Assembly: GCF_014633365.1 (NCBI RefSeq)
Contig: NC_068347.1
Coordinates: 30,050,116 to 30,114,115 of the forward strand
Source: Diospyros lotus
Lineage: Eukaryota; Streptophyta; Magnoliopsida; Ericales; Ebenaceae
Direction: 5' to 3'
Length of the DNA: 64,000 nucleotides
Shown here: positions 37,154 to 51,100 of the stretch, one piece after another
Position numbering within the stretch: the first letter of the stretch is position 1
How the letters are laid out: every line of letters begins with the position of its first letter
Notes under the pieces: generated by a model
Seen by the model: the letters and a program-made list of their open reading frames with translations, nothing else
The model's database searches: none
Told to the model about the DNA's origin: nothing
Made by a program: the position numbers and the translations under genes

Positions 37154-37970
37154 GGCTGTTTGGGTTACCCCTTTTTTTATGGGAGTTTTAAGTTAATTAA
37201 CAGTTGGTATAAAAGTTATATAGTGTTTAAGTTAACAGTGTGTTTGGATAAATATGTTTTTAAGATATCAATTAATAGTTATGTGTTTGGTTTATAAAAA
37301 TTGATAAGTTGTCAAAACTTGACAAAAAGACTAAAATAGACATGATGCTAAATAATATAAATAAAATTTATAAAAATATTATTTTTAATAAAAAATTATA
37401 AATTAATTTATAAATATTAGATAAATTATACCTACTCATTAAAAAATATATTAATATAATATATATACATATTTTATTTTTTCTTAAAAAATATTACCAT
37501 TAATATATATACAATATATACAATATTATATACAATATATACAAATAGCAGCGATGGCCGACCCAACGCGACCCAGATGCATCGATGGCCGACCCAGCTG
37601 GAACCAAATGCAGTGAAGGCGATGGCAGATCTGGAACAGATGCAGCGATGGCGCGACCCAGCTGGACGACGATGACGGCGGTTATAGAGGAAAGGCGACG
37701 ACAGCGGCAATAATGGCTGAAGCGCAGCAATGACTAAAGCAGGAAGATGATGGGTACCAAGGGTAGAAGAGTATTTTACTTGGTCAACGAGGAAGCGTTT
37801 TGTGCAAAAGCTCGAGGGTATCAGCTTTTGCAAAACGCTATTATCACAGCTTTAAAGCTATTTAGCGTTTAAGCTAATTATTATTGCCAAACACTAAACT
37901 AGAAAACATTATATAACTTATAAACTACTTATACAGCTTATAAGCGGCCAAACCGCTAAGCCAAACAGCC
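37154..37970. mobile_element. Non-autonomous DNA element with GGCTGTTTGG ends
   Basis: The 817-bp unit begins GGCTGTTTGG and ends CCAAACAGCC, a perfect 10-bp inverted end. It shares its left and right parts with the element at 31690-32560. The core (about 37545-37750) is GC-rich, with repeated phrases such as GATGGCCGACCCA. No transposase. The target duplication is unclear, so hAT versus PIF/Harbinger is open. Confidence 0.6.
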
Positions 37971-39028
37971 CATTATAGACACTAGATCAAAATCTTTACA
38001 CTAACTCTATATTTTTTTGGGTGAAGGCATAAATATACTTTTATTTTTTAATAAAATAAAAAGTTTGTGATATTCTAAAATTTTAAAACGCCTCATTAGA
38101 TACATATATTTTTTAAAAATATAAAATTATTAAACACATTTTAATTTATATTAAATTAAATTCACTCTTGTGTTTTATAAAAAACGTGCCGTGGCACTCA
38201 AACGCACTCAAACTTACTTAAAAGATATGTGATAGTTTCATTTATTAATTTTTTTTAAATCTCAAGGTGTATATCTAATTTAATATAAATTAAAAAGGGT
38301 TCAATAATTTTACTTTTTTTGAAATAGAGGTATTTGATGGGACGTTTTAAAATTTTAGGTGTCTTAGGAATTTTTTGATAAAGTATAAGAGTACATTTAT
38401 GTCTTCACCCTATTTTTTTTTTTATGCTTTTACCTTTTTTTTTATGTATGATCAGTTAAAATTTTTATTGTTTTGATTATGGATAAGGACTTGCATTTTA
38501 AAGTTAAATTAACCCTTATATCTTGATAAATTTTTTTTATATGACAATTTAAACTTTTTATTATTTTAACTACATAGTGAGATTTTCAAATTAATTTAAA
38601 GCTTATAATTTTAAGTGAACAAAATGTAACGTTCGAAATGTATTTTGTTATCTTATTTTATTTTTATTTAATATATAAAAGAATAAAGATTAAATTAACT
38701 TAAAAATACAAATTTAACATTATAATTGAAATAATAAAAAGTTTAATTGTCATATGAAAAAAATATTAAAATACAAGAATTAAATTTACTTAAAAATTAA
38801 ATTTAAAAATATAATCAAAATAATAAAAAAATTAAGTAAACATATGTAAAGTACTTAAAAATATAAAAGCAAAAATATAGATTGGGGGAAATCTTTACCA
38901 TTACATTAAAAAGGGAAATTCTATTAACAATCACTCATTTTACTCTTTGCAACTATATTTTAATATATCTAAAATATTTTTATTTAAAAATTTATTTTTA
39001 CCTTCTCTGTTGCAACCACTTTCTCTAT
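37971..39028. other. AT-rich intergenic DNA
   Basis: Very AT-rich, with several diverged repeats of a phrase like TTAATATAAATTAAA and AATAATAAAAA on both strands. No gene was found. Confidence 0.5.
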
Positions 39029-39041
39029 CAATAAATTATTG

Positions 39042-39300
39042 ATTATGCCCTCATGGGCAGCCTAGTTGGTCAAGAAGGGGGCACAAAGTGCCTTTCGTGG
39101 TGAATCTTGGACCAAGACTGAGGATTGAGTCTCGCAAGCGGTAGTGTGAGGGTACCTCTCTCCAAAGTAAGGAGGCTCCTTGTGCGCGGTGAGACCGGGT
39201 CTAGTCACTGCGTCCGACTAGGTCACCATGATTAACCTCCCCACGTTATGTCGGACTGAGTGTGGGGGGCGCTCGGGATGAACGATTTCATCTTTTGGAC
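39042..39300. mobile_element. SINE-like insertion
   Basis: This GC-richer block stands out in AT-rich DNA. Near its start it carries GCAGCCTAGTTGGTCAAG, which resembles a tRNA A box. It is flanked by near-identical sequence (CAATAAATTATTG at 39029-39041 and TAATAAATTACTG at 39301-39313), as expected of a target duplication. The B box is weak. I infer a tRNA-derived SINE. Confidence 0.5.
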
Positions 39301-39354
39301 TAATAAATTACTGGTCAGCCATCATATATGGGCACTCACTTATGTCAAAGATGA

Positions 39355-39890
39355 TACATCCGAACACATACATAAATACACATATAAATACAGTTACATA
39401 TAATATACATACATATATATCATACGTACCAATCCATTTACGCAAGAAACAATACACCCAAAACACATACACAAACACACATATATATTACAGTCCCATG
39501 AACACATATATATATATACTGTATACACATAAAAACACACACATATATATATATACACCCATGGCAGCAACTGCACGTCGGCGGCGACCTCGCCCCCCCC
39601 CCCCCCCCAAACCCCAAGCGTCCCCGAACCCTGGGGTTCGGGGCTGCGACGCCGCTGCTGTCCGGTTCGGGGCTGCGACGCCACTGCATCTACCTCTTCT
39701 ATTGCTGTCCGTCCCACCGTCGGTATATATATATGTATGTGTGTATATATATATATATATCTGCGTGTGTGTGTGTGCATATATATGTGTGTGTGTGTGT
39801 GTGTTCGGATGTGTGTATATTTGTGCATATGTGTGTGTGCGAAGATGGCTGCGCGCGCGTGTGTATATATATATATATATATATATGAAG
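39355..39890. repeat. Microsatellite cluster (AT, AC/TG, TATG) with a GC-rich insert
   Basis: Runs of (AT)n, ACAC and TGTG surround a GC-rich segment (about 39560-39715) that contains a C-run (39594-39608) and repeats GGTTCGGGGCTGCGACGCC twice. Long open frames here on both strands are products of the simple repeats. Confidence 0.8.
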
Positions 39891-39899
39891 TTTTGAGTT

Positions 39900-40462
39900 T
39901 TTGACTTTTAATTTCGAACACGAGCGGACAAGATTTTGTAATTTAGGGATGATTACGTACAGATAGATGTTACTGTGTGTAATGCTGAAGAGGGTATTTT
40001 TAAAAAATATTGGTTGGAAAGAGTTTTGAATGTAACTGTAAAGAGTAAAAAGAGAAAAAAATATATTTTTACTGACTGCGAGAGTAAAAAGAACTGGCTG
40101 GCGAATAGAATTCCCTCGTTAGAAATTGTTCCCTATGCTGAAAAGACATAATTGCCCTTGCGCGATATTACCATCGATCATCTCTCCTCCTTTTCGTCCC
40201 GCTGGAGAGTGGAGAGCCCTAAACTCGATCGTTTCCGATTCCGAGCAAACTCGAAGCAACTGAGCCACGCAAGAAGGTACAAAGTTTGTTCCTTCGGTTG
40301 GTTGCTGAGAAAGCACAAAACCATCGTAAAGAAGAATGGAAATCAACTTTTAATTTATTTTCTCACATTGTGTCGGTGTCGGCAGCCAAGAGGCAAAGTT
40401 TTTTGAAATTAGAAGTATCGGCTTTTGATTGTTCAGAGGAAACCAATTGATCGGAGCTGCAG
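39900..40462 (+). promoter_or_regulatory. Promoter and 5' leader region of NDUFA8
   Basis: The sequence turns from AT-rich to mixed near 40150, with a pyrimidine-rich stretch (TCATCTCTCCTCC) that may lie near the transcription start. A possible leader intron runs from AAG|GTACAAAG (about 40276) to GGCAG| (about 40386). No TATA box is certain. Confidence 0.35.
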
Positions 40463-43341
40463 ATGGCCAGCACTGTGGATTCAGTCGGAGATCCGGTCCC
40501 GACCTCAGCGTTACTGATGGCGTCGGCGAAGCACATAGCGACCAGATGCAAGAGCGAAAACGTTGCCTTCGTCAAATGCAAGAAGGACGATCCCAACCCC
40601 GAGAAATGCCTCGATAAAGGCCAGCAAGTCACTCGCTGCGTCCTTAGCTTGTAAGCATTAATTATGCAGTAACATTTCACAATCCACACTCACATATATG
40701 TAATTCTCACGTTTAATAGAATTGCATATGTATGAATATATTCGCATATCTGCTCTATCCATCTCTTCTAATCTTATCTAGTACGATATATTATTATAAT
40801 CAGAGTCACTTCAATATCGAACGTACTAAGGGCTTTTATTTGTGAAATTGATTTTTGAACTAAAACAGGAGGAACTAAAGCAAGCAGGAGCCTGATTTAT
40901 GAGGTGTGGCATTTTGCACGTTTTGTGTAAAACTGATAAATCTGTGGATCTAATAGTAGATTCAATCTAGATTAAAGGGTGAACTTTATTGATATTCTGT
41001 TGAATGTGGTTTGGACGAGGCCTTTCTGGGAATTTGCAGCATTGTTCTCCTTATTCTATCTGAATGACCAATCATGTAGTAGAATTAGGAGGTGAGGGTC
41101 TTAGCTTGTGATAAGATCAGAAAGGTTATAGATTTTTTTGCCCGACTACTTTTCCTAAGGTGGACTAAATATTTCTTAGATTGCACTTTCTAAAAAAAAA
41201 CTCCAATTTCTAGGCCTATCAAAGTAAAGAAAGAAAAATTATGCTCGGCCAATTCATTGTAGTAGTCAAGAATGTTCACCTTTAACTTGTCATGGAACTG
41301 AATGTTTCTGTTGCTATATCTTACATACCCTCCTTAAGAGCGTGGTCCTTTTGAATATTGAATACCAATGTTACTGAAACCATAAGTGTAATAAAAAATG
41401 AAAAAGAATTTCATTTTAAGCCACTTAGAGGAAGACTTATATGTAAGTATGGGTGAACGTGTTATAAAATTAGGAGAAATATGGTTAGAAACCACAGAAG
41501 ATGATAGAGGCATTCATGTAAACAATACAAACGAGACAAGATGGGGCTAGGCATGTAAAATGATGCAGATGAAAGAGAAATAAGTAAGGTTTAGGCATTT
41601 ACAAAGAAGACTAGTCCATGTCCTGTAAAAAATTTGGCACTTTCCACATTAAGGGTAATGTTAAGGAACGAGGAGACAGTAATTATTATGTGTTGAAGCC
41701 GTAGTGACTAAAAATGTTAAGATAATGAGAAAGTCGTGATATATTATAATTCAACTAGAAATTATAGCTCTTAATAGAGCAGGATGACGAAAAGGATCTA
41801 GGTAGTTGCTCCCGGGCAGATTGGAAAGCTTGGGGTGAATTAAATATTTAGTTCATGAGACTAATTTAAAAGCTTTATGTGAATTATTTAGTGCATGAGA
41901 CTAATTTAAAAGTTTGGCATGAAACTTTTCTTTTTTCTCCACTTTGTTTGGTCCGTGTTTTCTATTTTGAACATAACTGAATTTTCAGTCTCCAGATCAG
42001 AGCGCAGCATAAAATTATTACATATCAAAGACACTATGAATTCTAAAATAACACCAGAGCAACCAGTTCCATTAGTAACACGATTGTGCTTGTGGCCTTT
42101 TCACTTTAATCCTTGTCATGGATGCATAATGAGGTAGCTTCTCATTACTAGTTCTTGCAGACTGACTTCAATTTCAAAGGAAAGTTTTAACTCAATTTAG
42201 ACACACAAGTTTACATATTCAAATTGGAATTGAAAAATAACTTTTTTTTTATAAGAAATATGAGGTTTTCCATTTTAATGGAGGGCTTTGATAGCAATTT
42301 AAGGATGGAATAATTCTTTTACAATGAATTGGAACAAGGGTGCTAATTCTTCTTTCCTGGCTTTCTTGCCTTCTCTCTCCTTAGTAATCCAAGACTTCCA
42401 AGTCATCCCATTAGTTTCATGTACTTCAATGGGTCTCCACACCCAGCCTTTGGCCATTTAATTCTGTTTGTGTTACATCGTGATATCTTGATTAATATAG
42501 CCAAATCATATTTCATGAAATCAAGTCATCCTACCTACACTATTAAATACATCAAGTCAATGTAAGGAATTTGTTAATCTATCTGTCTGGGATTAAACAT
42601 GTATCATTGTGTCTTGTACACTATCTCAACCCACAGAACATTTCCAAGTCATTTCATCTGCTGCTGTGGCCTCGGACCTAGCATGCCTACCACTTGATCC
42701 TATCCTCCATACCTGTCTAAGTTGCATTAATCTCCACTACATCATTCTCTCTTAAATTTAAGGTTTCAACGCTAACAATGCATCAAGGAGGAAAGGCTAC
42801 CACTTTCCTTAACACCAGCCTTGGCATTTGGTTCAAAGCCAAACCACCATCCAACCTTGTTGGTCTATCCATTTTGTAAATAGAATGCTTCCATCTTCAC
42901 CGGTATTGCCCTAGCCCGTGCCTTGCCTGCTACCATTGTTTTGGTGTCATTTAACGTGTTTTGCATGGATACTCTGTCTTGCCTCTTATATCTGCTCACT
43001 TGCTATCTTCAGTAAAATCTCATAAAATCAAATTGCAGTCTGTTCTAATTCTAAAGTAGTTGAGCCTTCAGATTCTGCCAGAGTGATAAGAGTAAGGAAT
43101 TGTGCTGTGCATGGATAGATAGCTTATCAGGTTTTATACGTGCAGGATCAACCAAAAGCTCCGAATGACCTCAACACAATTTATTACATGGTATTGTCCT
43201 CTGTGCAGGTTGAGAGAACTTCATCAGAGTTGCACAAAGGAGATGGATGCGTATGCAGGCTGTATGTACCACCACACCAATGAGTTTGATCCATGCCGAA
43301 AAGAACAGAGAAAGTTCCAGGAAGCATGTTCGTTGGATTGA
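40463..43341 (+). CDS. NADH dehydrogenase (ubiquinone) 1 alpha subcomplex subunit 8 (complex I)
   Basis: Two exons, 40463-40650 and 43209-43341, join in frame (TT|G) to 321 nt and 106 aa, the length I recall for Arabidopsis NDUFA8-B (At5g18800). The protein is a CHCH-type, cysteine-rich accessory subunit of mitochondrial complex I on the intermembrane-space side. Cysteine pairs are spaced as C29-x9-C39, C49-x9-C59, C71-x9-C81 and C92-x10-C103. Such proteins are imported and oxidised by the Mia40 pathway; no cleavable presequence is seen. Family phrases NVAFVKCKKDDPNPEKCLDKG and YHHTNEFDPCRKEQ are clear. The 2558-bp intron has no recognised insertion. The gene points toward the SCL28 gene, leaving about 1.8 kb between stop codons. 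Confidence 0.96.
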
Positions 43342-45116
43342 GTGACAGATATGACATTCGAGATTCTCAATCTGAAATGGCAAATTTTACTTTTATCGTG
43401 TAGAATTGCTCCTTGGCATAGCACCATGTATATGGCAATTAAGTATCGCTTCTTGGTCATGCTTCTGATAATAATATAGTCTATGAATACCCTTATTGAA
43501 AGTAAATTCCATTACATATGGTTTATTATTGATATTTTGAGTTTGGATTGTTTCTTTTTTAATTACATTTTTGCAAAATAAAGGTATTCTTGACCTAATG
43601 GAGTAGGTTTGGTTTCGGACAAAACAATTAAGTCAAAGAAGCCTGCATAAAGCAAAATTATAAAGATCGTCCGTTAAAATTACTCAAACACAGGACTTAG
43701 ATGAAACTTACCATATTGGAATTATTGATACGTCTTCCCCTTCTTCGTGCCTACAGCCTAGTTTTAGCATTTTGATTGATTTTATGAGGAGCCCTAGCTG
43801 TAATAGATGTAAAAAACCTCCCCAGGGAGCACATTGGCTACAACATCCTAGACAAGCATAAATCACACCACCCTCCACAGACCATCAATCAAATCAAATA
43901 ACTAGAGTTTCATTCAACTTCAAACAGAGACCAACAAAGGGCGGAAACAATCAGCTAGCCCACCAAACATGAACCAACAATCCCAGTTAGCTTTGGACCC
44001 CAGCAAGCAAGTCACTTAAAGACAAATATTGCAGGCTATAAACTGATGGTTTCTACTTTTACCATAAAGGGGATTCTACCAAACTACCACATGAACTGAA
44101 CTGACAGTAAGTTACTATAAACTTTTCCAAAACATAGAATGCTCCCCGTGTGGCTGGGATAAGGCTCAGTCAAACAAAAGACAAAATGGCAGTAACATCA
44201 TCCACAGCAGGTTTACCAAAGCTTCTCTTAGAATGCCTACATATACAGCAACCATCTAGCTTTCACTGAAAAGCAGCAGCCCTTTCTGCAGAGGAACCAC
44301 CAGGACAGCAACACAAGCCAGCATAGATTTGGTAACAACAGCAGCACAAGCGGGGGATCCATTCAGCGAGTGACTACAGGCAACCAATTAATTAGAGAGT
44401 TTATATAAGTAGTGAAAAGTGATGCATGTATGTTATTTCAGACTACAAGATCATAAATAGCAATATTTAGGATGGGAGATGGAACCCTCCTCAAGACAAG
44501 CAGTTAAAAGAAAATTGGCAATACAATGGGTTAACCCAAAACTAGAACGCTTGTTTTGAATGCAGATAGGAATTGAATCCGTAAAACTGATACCATGGAG
44601 TGAGGAAAATACTAAGTTGGGTCAAGGGACCCCTAGCTAAGTACGCTAGCCTTCAACCATAAGTAGTAATGTCAAATCATGAAATTCTGAATTTATTTAC
44701 CATGTGATTTGTTTTACCTCACTAGTCTAGAAAAGTTGAGAATAATCTAGATACAGATATCATGATTTAATTTAAACCATATTTTGAACTGGTGCAATAT
44801 ATATTTCTTGAACCTCACAAATTTCAGACTCAAGGAAGTTCACTAACATAGAGTGGAAGCAACATCTACATCGGGCTCTCAGTTCCTCAAACTGCTTAAA
44901 TTTTGTGCTCAAGTTAAGCCCGAAGGTGATTCTCCTCATGGCATGCATGCACCCCACAAAAATAAAAACAGTACTCTAAAATACCATATATAGGACAATA
45001 AAATATCCTAAGCAACATGAACAAACTTTGGGAAAAGGTCCATCTGACAAAGGTGCATTTCATTTATTTTTTATCCAAACCAAAAAGCCACTGAACATGG
45101 TAAAAACCTGTAGGAC
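43342..45116. other. Convergent intergenic region between NDUFA8 and SCL28
   Basis: It must contain both 3' UTRs. AATAATATAG near 43468 may serve NDUFA8 polyadenylation. No other gene, RNA gene or transposon was recognised. Confidence 0.5.
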
Positions 45117-48100
45117 CTAGATCTTGAGGGACTCTGACTTCCGTCTTGGACTTGGTGACCTGCTGGGTTCACGACCCCTCTCATCAAGAGGAATTCGACC
45201 ATTCTCTCTTGGGCTTGGGGACCTGTAACCTCTCCCATCATGTGGAGAAACAGACCTGGAAATAGACCTAGAGCGCCTTGGTGATTTCTGGTTTGACCTG
45301 TAATTTCTCTCATCACAGGGTGAAACAGATCTGGAAACAGATCCAGATCGACGAGGAGAGTAGTAATCATCCCTCGCTTTGCGATCCCTGTAAAGAAAAA
45401 CATACAAAACAATTTGGATATTAGCTGCAAAATAAAATTATAAACCATTGATTAGTGATTAGTCACCCAATGCAGAATAACTGAAACCAGCTCTATTGCC
45501 CTCAAAAGAACACCTTGAAACAAGTCAAAAATAATACAACTGAGCAGGAGCCACTTAAGCATGCACTTAATTAGGAAATGATGAATTCTGTAAGTAGCCT
45601 TGGGGAGTAAGAAAATCTACTTAGACCCTTAAAATCCAAGCAATTGAAATGTGACCTTTACCTGGACATTTAAAGAGTTTCTGCACAAAAATATAACACT
45701 TTGATCGAAACATTGTTTAACGCTTTAAATGTACTGGTTGATCGGCATCTGAGAACTTCACAGCTCTTGCCCCATCTTTTTAAAACATCATACTATCTTT
45801 TCTTGAATACCTCTACGAGTTCCCATCTTTGAAGATGATTCTTTCTTTGGCCAACTACAAGCTCTATATTCTTTCTTTAACTGGATAGTATGCAACATCA
45901 AAATATCAAACTAACAATTTAAATAAAAACGAAAATGAAGTTCTTGTGGGATCATAATCATTTCACAAACCATGTTCAACTAGTTGGTTCCATTAGATGG
46001 TAGAAGCTTTACAAGCCAAAGGCATAAAATAAGGCCCATGCAAATTGTAAGGTTATTGTTGATGAAGGTGAATTTAGAAATGAAACTTCTGGAGAAGCTT
46101 TGATGGAAAGGTAAGCAAGCAGTCTTGACTTTATGATCTTTGTCTCTCTCTATTAATTCTGAATTCTTTAAGTCTCTCTTTTCACTTAGAATCTGCATGA
46201 ACAAGGGCACTGGCATATGTCATTCAAATCCACTGAAACAAGTAACGTTAACACTCAAAAGCACAATAGATGTGTTAATAAACGGGGAAACACTGCAACA
46301 AAAAAATCTCTGCCACGAAAAGTTTGACAGTAATTTCCAATAATATGAAATGAAAAAACTTTCAGATTCCTCGATTTTATGCAAAGGGAGGGAAAAATAA
46401 AGAACGGAAAGAAAATAAGGCAAGTAAATAGCTAATAAAAGTACAAAGTTACAGCCAATTCAATTCCACACACTTAAAAATTCAGTAGAAATTACTCGCT
46501 GACAAAAAACTGGAATCAAAACACAGGAACAAATTCACAACCTAAGTAAATGTTGATAGAAACTAGTGCCAAAAGTCATTCTAGTGACAGAAGACCATCT
46601 CTATAGGTAAAGTACATGCCATAATTTTCAGTAACTACAACAGGAATAAAATATCAAGCCCTCAATCCCCAAAACAAGTAAATGACTGATACAATGAAAT
46701 TACAAAAAAAAAAAACTCACACACGCATATAAACAACTGAACAGAATATGCATAAAATCACCTTCACAATCAAGTCAACAAACTTATACAAGAGTCATAT
46801 GAAACAAAATTAGCAAAATCAAAGCATCTTAATAGCTGAAGTGGAGTTCCGGTAAAGATTTAGCTCTCCCGTGAATGTTTTAAAGTAAAGCTGGAAATAA
46901 TTATCCACCTGGTTGTTCTACAAGACACAGCTAATAATATGGCATCTACATGTAAAACGTAAACAGAAGTGGAAGATGATAGGAGGGGCGGAGACTGCAC
47001 TCGAGTAAGTTTCAGTCCCATAATCCATGAGGTTATACATCCTCAAATAACATAAAATGGCTTCAGAAATAAATAGACAAGAAATTTCATAGCATCAATA
47101 ATTAAAAAACGCCAAGATTATGACCAAACTTACAGAAAGCAAGGCCCAAAGTACTGTCCAATATCCCTTGTACCTAACTGGGTAAAGATATACTACAATA
47201 AAATTTAACCCCATCTTAATAAGAAGCTAAGATATCTCTCCTCACATAAATCAAAATGCTTTGTTCAGTATGTTCCAGACAAAGAAATACTATTTATCAA
47301 TAGAATTTAAGTCACCAATGTATTATGTTACTTCACTATAGAATGCCTACCATATTTGGTAATTTTGGACGTAGCCAATTCAACTTTCGATCCTAGATTA
47401 CCTTTTCATTGCCTCATAAAAAGGTCACCCATAGATACATAATAGTAAGAGTTAATTGATATAATTTTGTCCGATCGGAGTTGGTTTGCACTAAGCAGAT
47501 GATCTGATAGATAAAAAGTAGACTCATATTGTTGGTTAAAATATGGTTATGAACACAACAGCAGGACTCGGCTATTGTGCTGACATGCAGTGTGAACATT
47601 GTTATAAGAAGGAAAAACTGGATCTTTCAAGAGCATAAGCAATCTTATTGTGAACTGGATACCCACAAACATGCTAAATACTAAAACTGTTAATTATAAA
47701 ATGAGCATGATCCCAACCATAAATGAATGTAATAATTTCTATACAATAAAAACATGCATATATTCCACACTGAGCAAGAATAGAAAAGAGAAAATGGGGG
47801 ACCAACAATAAAGGCTCGAAGAGAAACATGATAAAGCCAGGAGTGTGAGATATTTGAAACAAAAGCCCACGCATGCCAAGTCAAGAACAATTGAGTGCAA
47901 TCAATGCTATATTTAAAGATTTGGTACCAGACCTCAAGTCACTTCTCACTGGGGAAGGTGAGCGAGAATAAGCTGTCAGACAAGAAGACACAATGAAAAT
48001 TTAGCAGTGAGAATAGTGGAAATAAATGTATGTTATGACAGAGAACAAAGCAAAATCATTTTTCAAGATGACAGTTGATTGAAAAGGCTTAAAACGTGCA

Positions 48101-51100
48101 CTGACAGCGGTAACGGCGCTTGGGGGACCTTGCTGGACTTCGTCTCCTATAGCTTCCTCTTGTACTACACATAAAGAAGAGCTTTAATTATGAGTAAGGT
48201 TTTCCCAGAAAAGTAAAATGCCGAAAGGCAGAAAAACCAACAGACTACAACAATATATCACCTCGTGTGTGAAATCCTACGCATTTCTTGAGGAGTTTTC
48301 CTGTTCTCTTCAGCAAAAACAATTCTTATCTCACGTCCTCCAATAATTGCACGGTTCAAATGCTCCTTTGCATCTGCTGCATCTTCAGGATAACGGAACT
48401 TCACAAATCCAAAGCCTCGTGGCTCCCTGTAAATTCAAGCAGAAACTACAGTGTGACATGGGATATCTAAATTTCAACTGAAAATTTAGATGTGCAGATC
48501 ATTTACTACCAGTCCCCTATGTTCATGACAGAATTCACTGGACTACTATTCGTAACTGAGAAAATATACAAAAGCATTAACTGCAATGTAGGGCGCCATA
48601 ACACCATAATAGCCATAAACATTACAAGTACCAATTTTAAGATGAAAGGCATTGTATTTACTTTCCTAAAAAATCAACTCAGAACCAAGTAGCAATAAAG
48701 TATAGATCCATTTGACACCAGCTTCTGTCTTCTGTTTTAAGCTGCACTTTTGCTTTACAAAATTGCTGATAAGTGTTTGGAGACAAGCTTTTTTGCTTAA
48801 AGAAAAACAAGCTTTTTTACCCCCAAAAAAAATACACAAAAGCTCAAAAAAGGGGCCCCTAGTGCATAAGGGCCTGGGAGGTCATTTTGTATACAACCTT
48901 ACCCTGGTTATGCAAAGAAGCTGTTTCCATGACTCAGACTCATGACCTTCCAATAGCAAAGTAGCAATCTTATTATTGCTACCAAGGCTTGTCAGCCTCA
49001 AAAAGCAAAAAGCACAAAAAAAAAAGGGATAAACTTTTAACTTTTTCACACTAAAAGGGAAAAGAAAACATATCTCACATAAATGTAACATCTTTTCATA
49101 AGATATAATGTCTTGTTGAGATGCTATTATCATTTTTTAAACATACACCAACCAAAAGCTAGTTAGCAGTTATTAAACAGTGTCTTAAGACTCTCTAACT
49201 TTTCTAAGCCATCTTGTTTTTTCGTCAAATGCTTTAAGATCCCTTGAGAAAATATTTGTGCCTCTATGGCATCACGTTAGTAGAAAAAATTAGTGCCCCA
49301 AACCAATCATCTGCTGCCATGTGCTAATATGTCAGATCTCTAATTCTGGCAATGATTTCTCCCGCAATTCAGAATGATTCTGAATTGCGCGGGAGTGTAA
49401 GATCCGAAGAGGATGAAATTCAACGGGGAGAGATAAAGAGAGAGAGAGAGATGGAGCTAGAGAGATAGTCGAGAGAGAATAGTGGGGAAAATGTGATTCA
49501 ATTGTATTTCAAGATGCCCCGCTTCAGCAGTATGAGCTGGCTTATATACCCTCCTCAAGGAGGCGCCAATCATTTGAATTACAAGCTGCTAACTACCAGC
49601 TTCTACACACTTCTATACTCTAATTGCCTACCACCTTTATTACAATATTACCCCTTCGACTAATAGGCGCTCTTGCCCTTTTCCGTGACAATTCCCCTCC
49701 CCTTGGAATTCTTCTTGTCCTCAAGAAGAGTTTATAGGAGTCCTACTGCCCTTGGAAATTGCTGGAGTAAGTCTGGTAAATACTCCCATGTGTTGTTTTC
49801 CAGGTGGAGGTTGGACCAGCGGACTAGCAACTGTGTGAGGGGTAGGTTATGTTTGTATTTCACTCGCTTATCCACAATAGCTACAGGCCCAGCTACCTGT
49901 TGTGATGCTGGAGCAGCCGAGGGTAGAGTTGCACTCACCGGGTTGGAACTAGGAGATGGTTTAAGGAGAGAGACATGGAAAACGGGATGGATAGAAGTCT
50001 CTGCTGGAAGTTGTAATCGGCACGCCGTTTTGTCCACCCGAGCTAACACTTCATACGGCCCACAGAATTTAGGACTAAGTTTGGACACTGCCTTGGGGGA
50101 GAGAGTCTTCAGTTGTGCTTCCCTCAGTTTCAGATAGACCCGGTCCCCAACTGAGAAGTTTCGTTCACTTCGCTTCTTGTCAGCATATTGCTTCATTCAA
50201 TTTTGGGCGCTTGCCCGTTCTCTCTTTAGAGTCTGCATCACTTGCTGCCTCTGAGTGAGATAATCATCCACTGTGACTACCAAGTTGGGGCCTCCACTAA
50301 TAGGTAGCAATGGTGGTTTGTAGCCGAATAAGGCCTCAAACGAGGTCATTTTCAAGGACGAGTGGTAGTTGGTGTTGTACCACCATTGTGCCAAAGGCAA
50401 CCACTTGTGCCACCTCGCAGACTGCACCAAGCACACACCCCGAAGGTAGGTCTCAAGGCATTGATTCACTCGTTCCGCCTGTCCATCTGTTTCCGAATGA
50501 TATGCTGATGACGTGTGGAGCTTGGTGCCGAGTGATTTCATGAGTTCCCTCCATAATAAGCTGGTGAAGACTTTGTCTCGATCTGTCACAATGATTTGAG
50601 GCAAGCCGTGTAATTTACCCACTTGATCTAGGAACACTCGCGCCACTTCTTGGGCTGTGAAGGGATGAGTTAGACTTAAGAAATGGCTGTATTTGGTGAC
50701 GTCCACGATTACCAATATGCAGTCTTTGTCCTCTGACTTGGGTAATCCTTCCACGAAGTCCATATTGATACTAGACCATGCTTGCTCCAGTCGAGGCAAT
50801 GGTTGCAGCAACCCTGGAAGGTGAATGTTCTCATGCTTACATCGGCTGCAAATGTCACAGCTCTTTATGTAATTTTGTATTGCCTTCTTTAACCCCAGCC
50901 AATAGAATAATTGTTGTACTTTGTTAGGATCTTCCTTCGTAGCAACTCGTCACCTCCAATTACCAGCTTCTCTTTATACCTTAGCAGTCCATTCCTTAAT
51001 GAATAGCCCGGTTTGCTCGTGGGGTCTAGTGTCAGTTGCTCCATTAGATCCTTGGTCCATTCTGTTTTCTCGTAACTGGCTGCTACCTCTCAGTGCCATT

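Noticed and set aside
39342..39921. Long open frames on both strands (up to 184 codons)
   Set aside because: They are made of AT/AC/TG microsatellites and a C-run, with Tyr-Ile and Thr-His repeats, so they are not protein-like.
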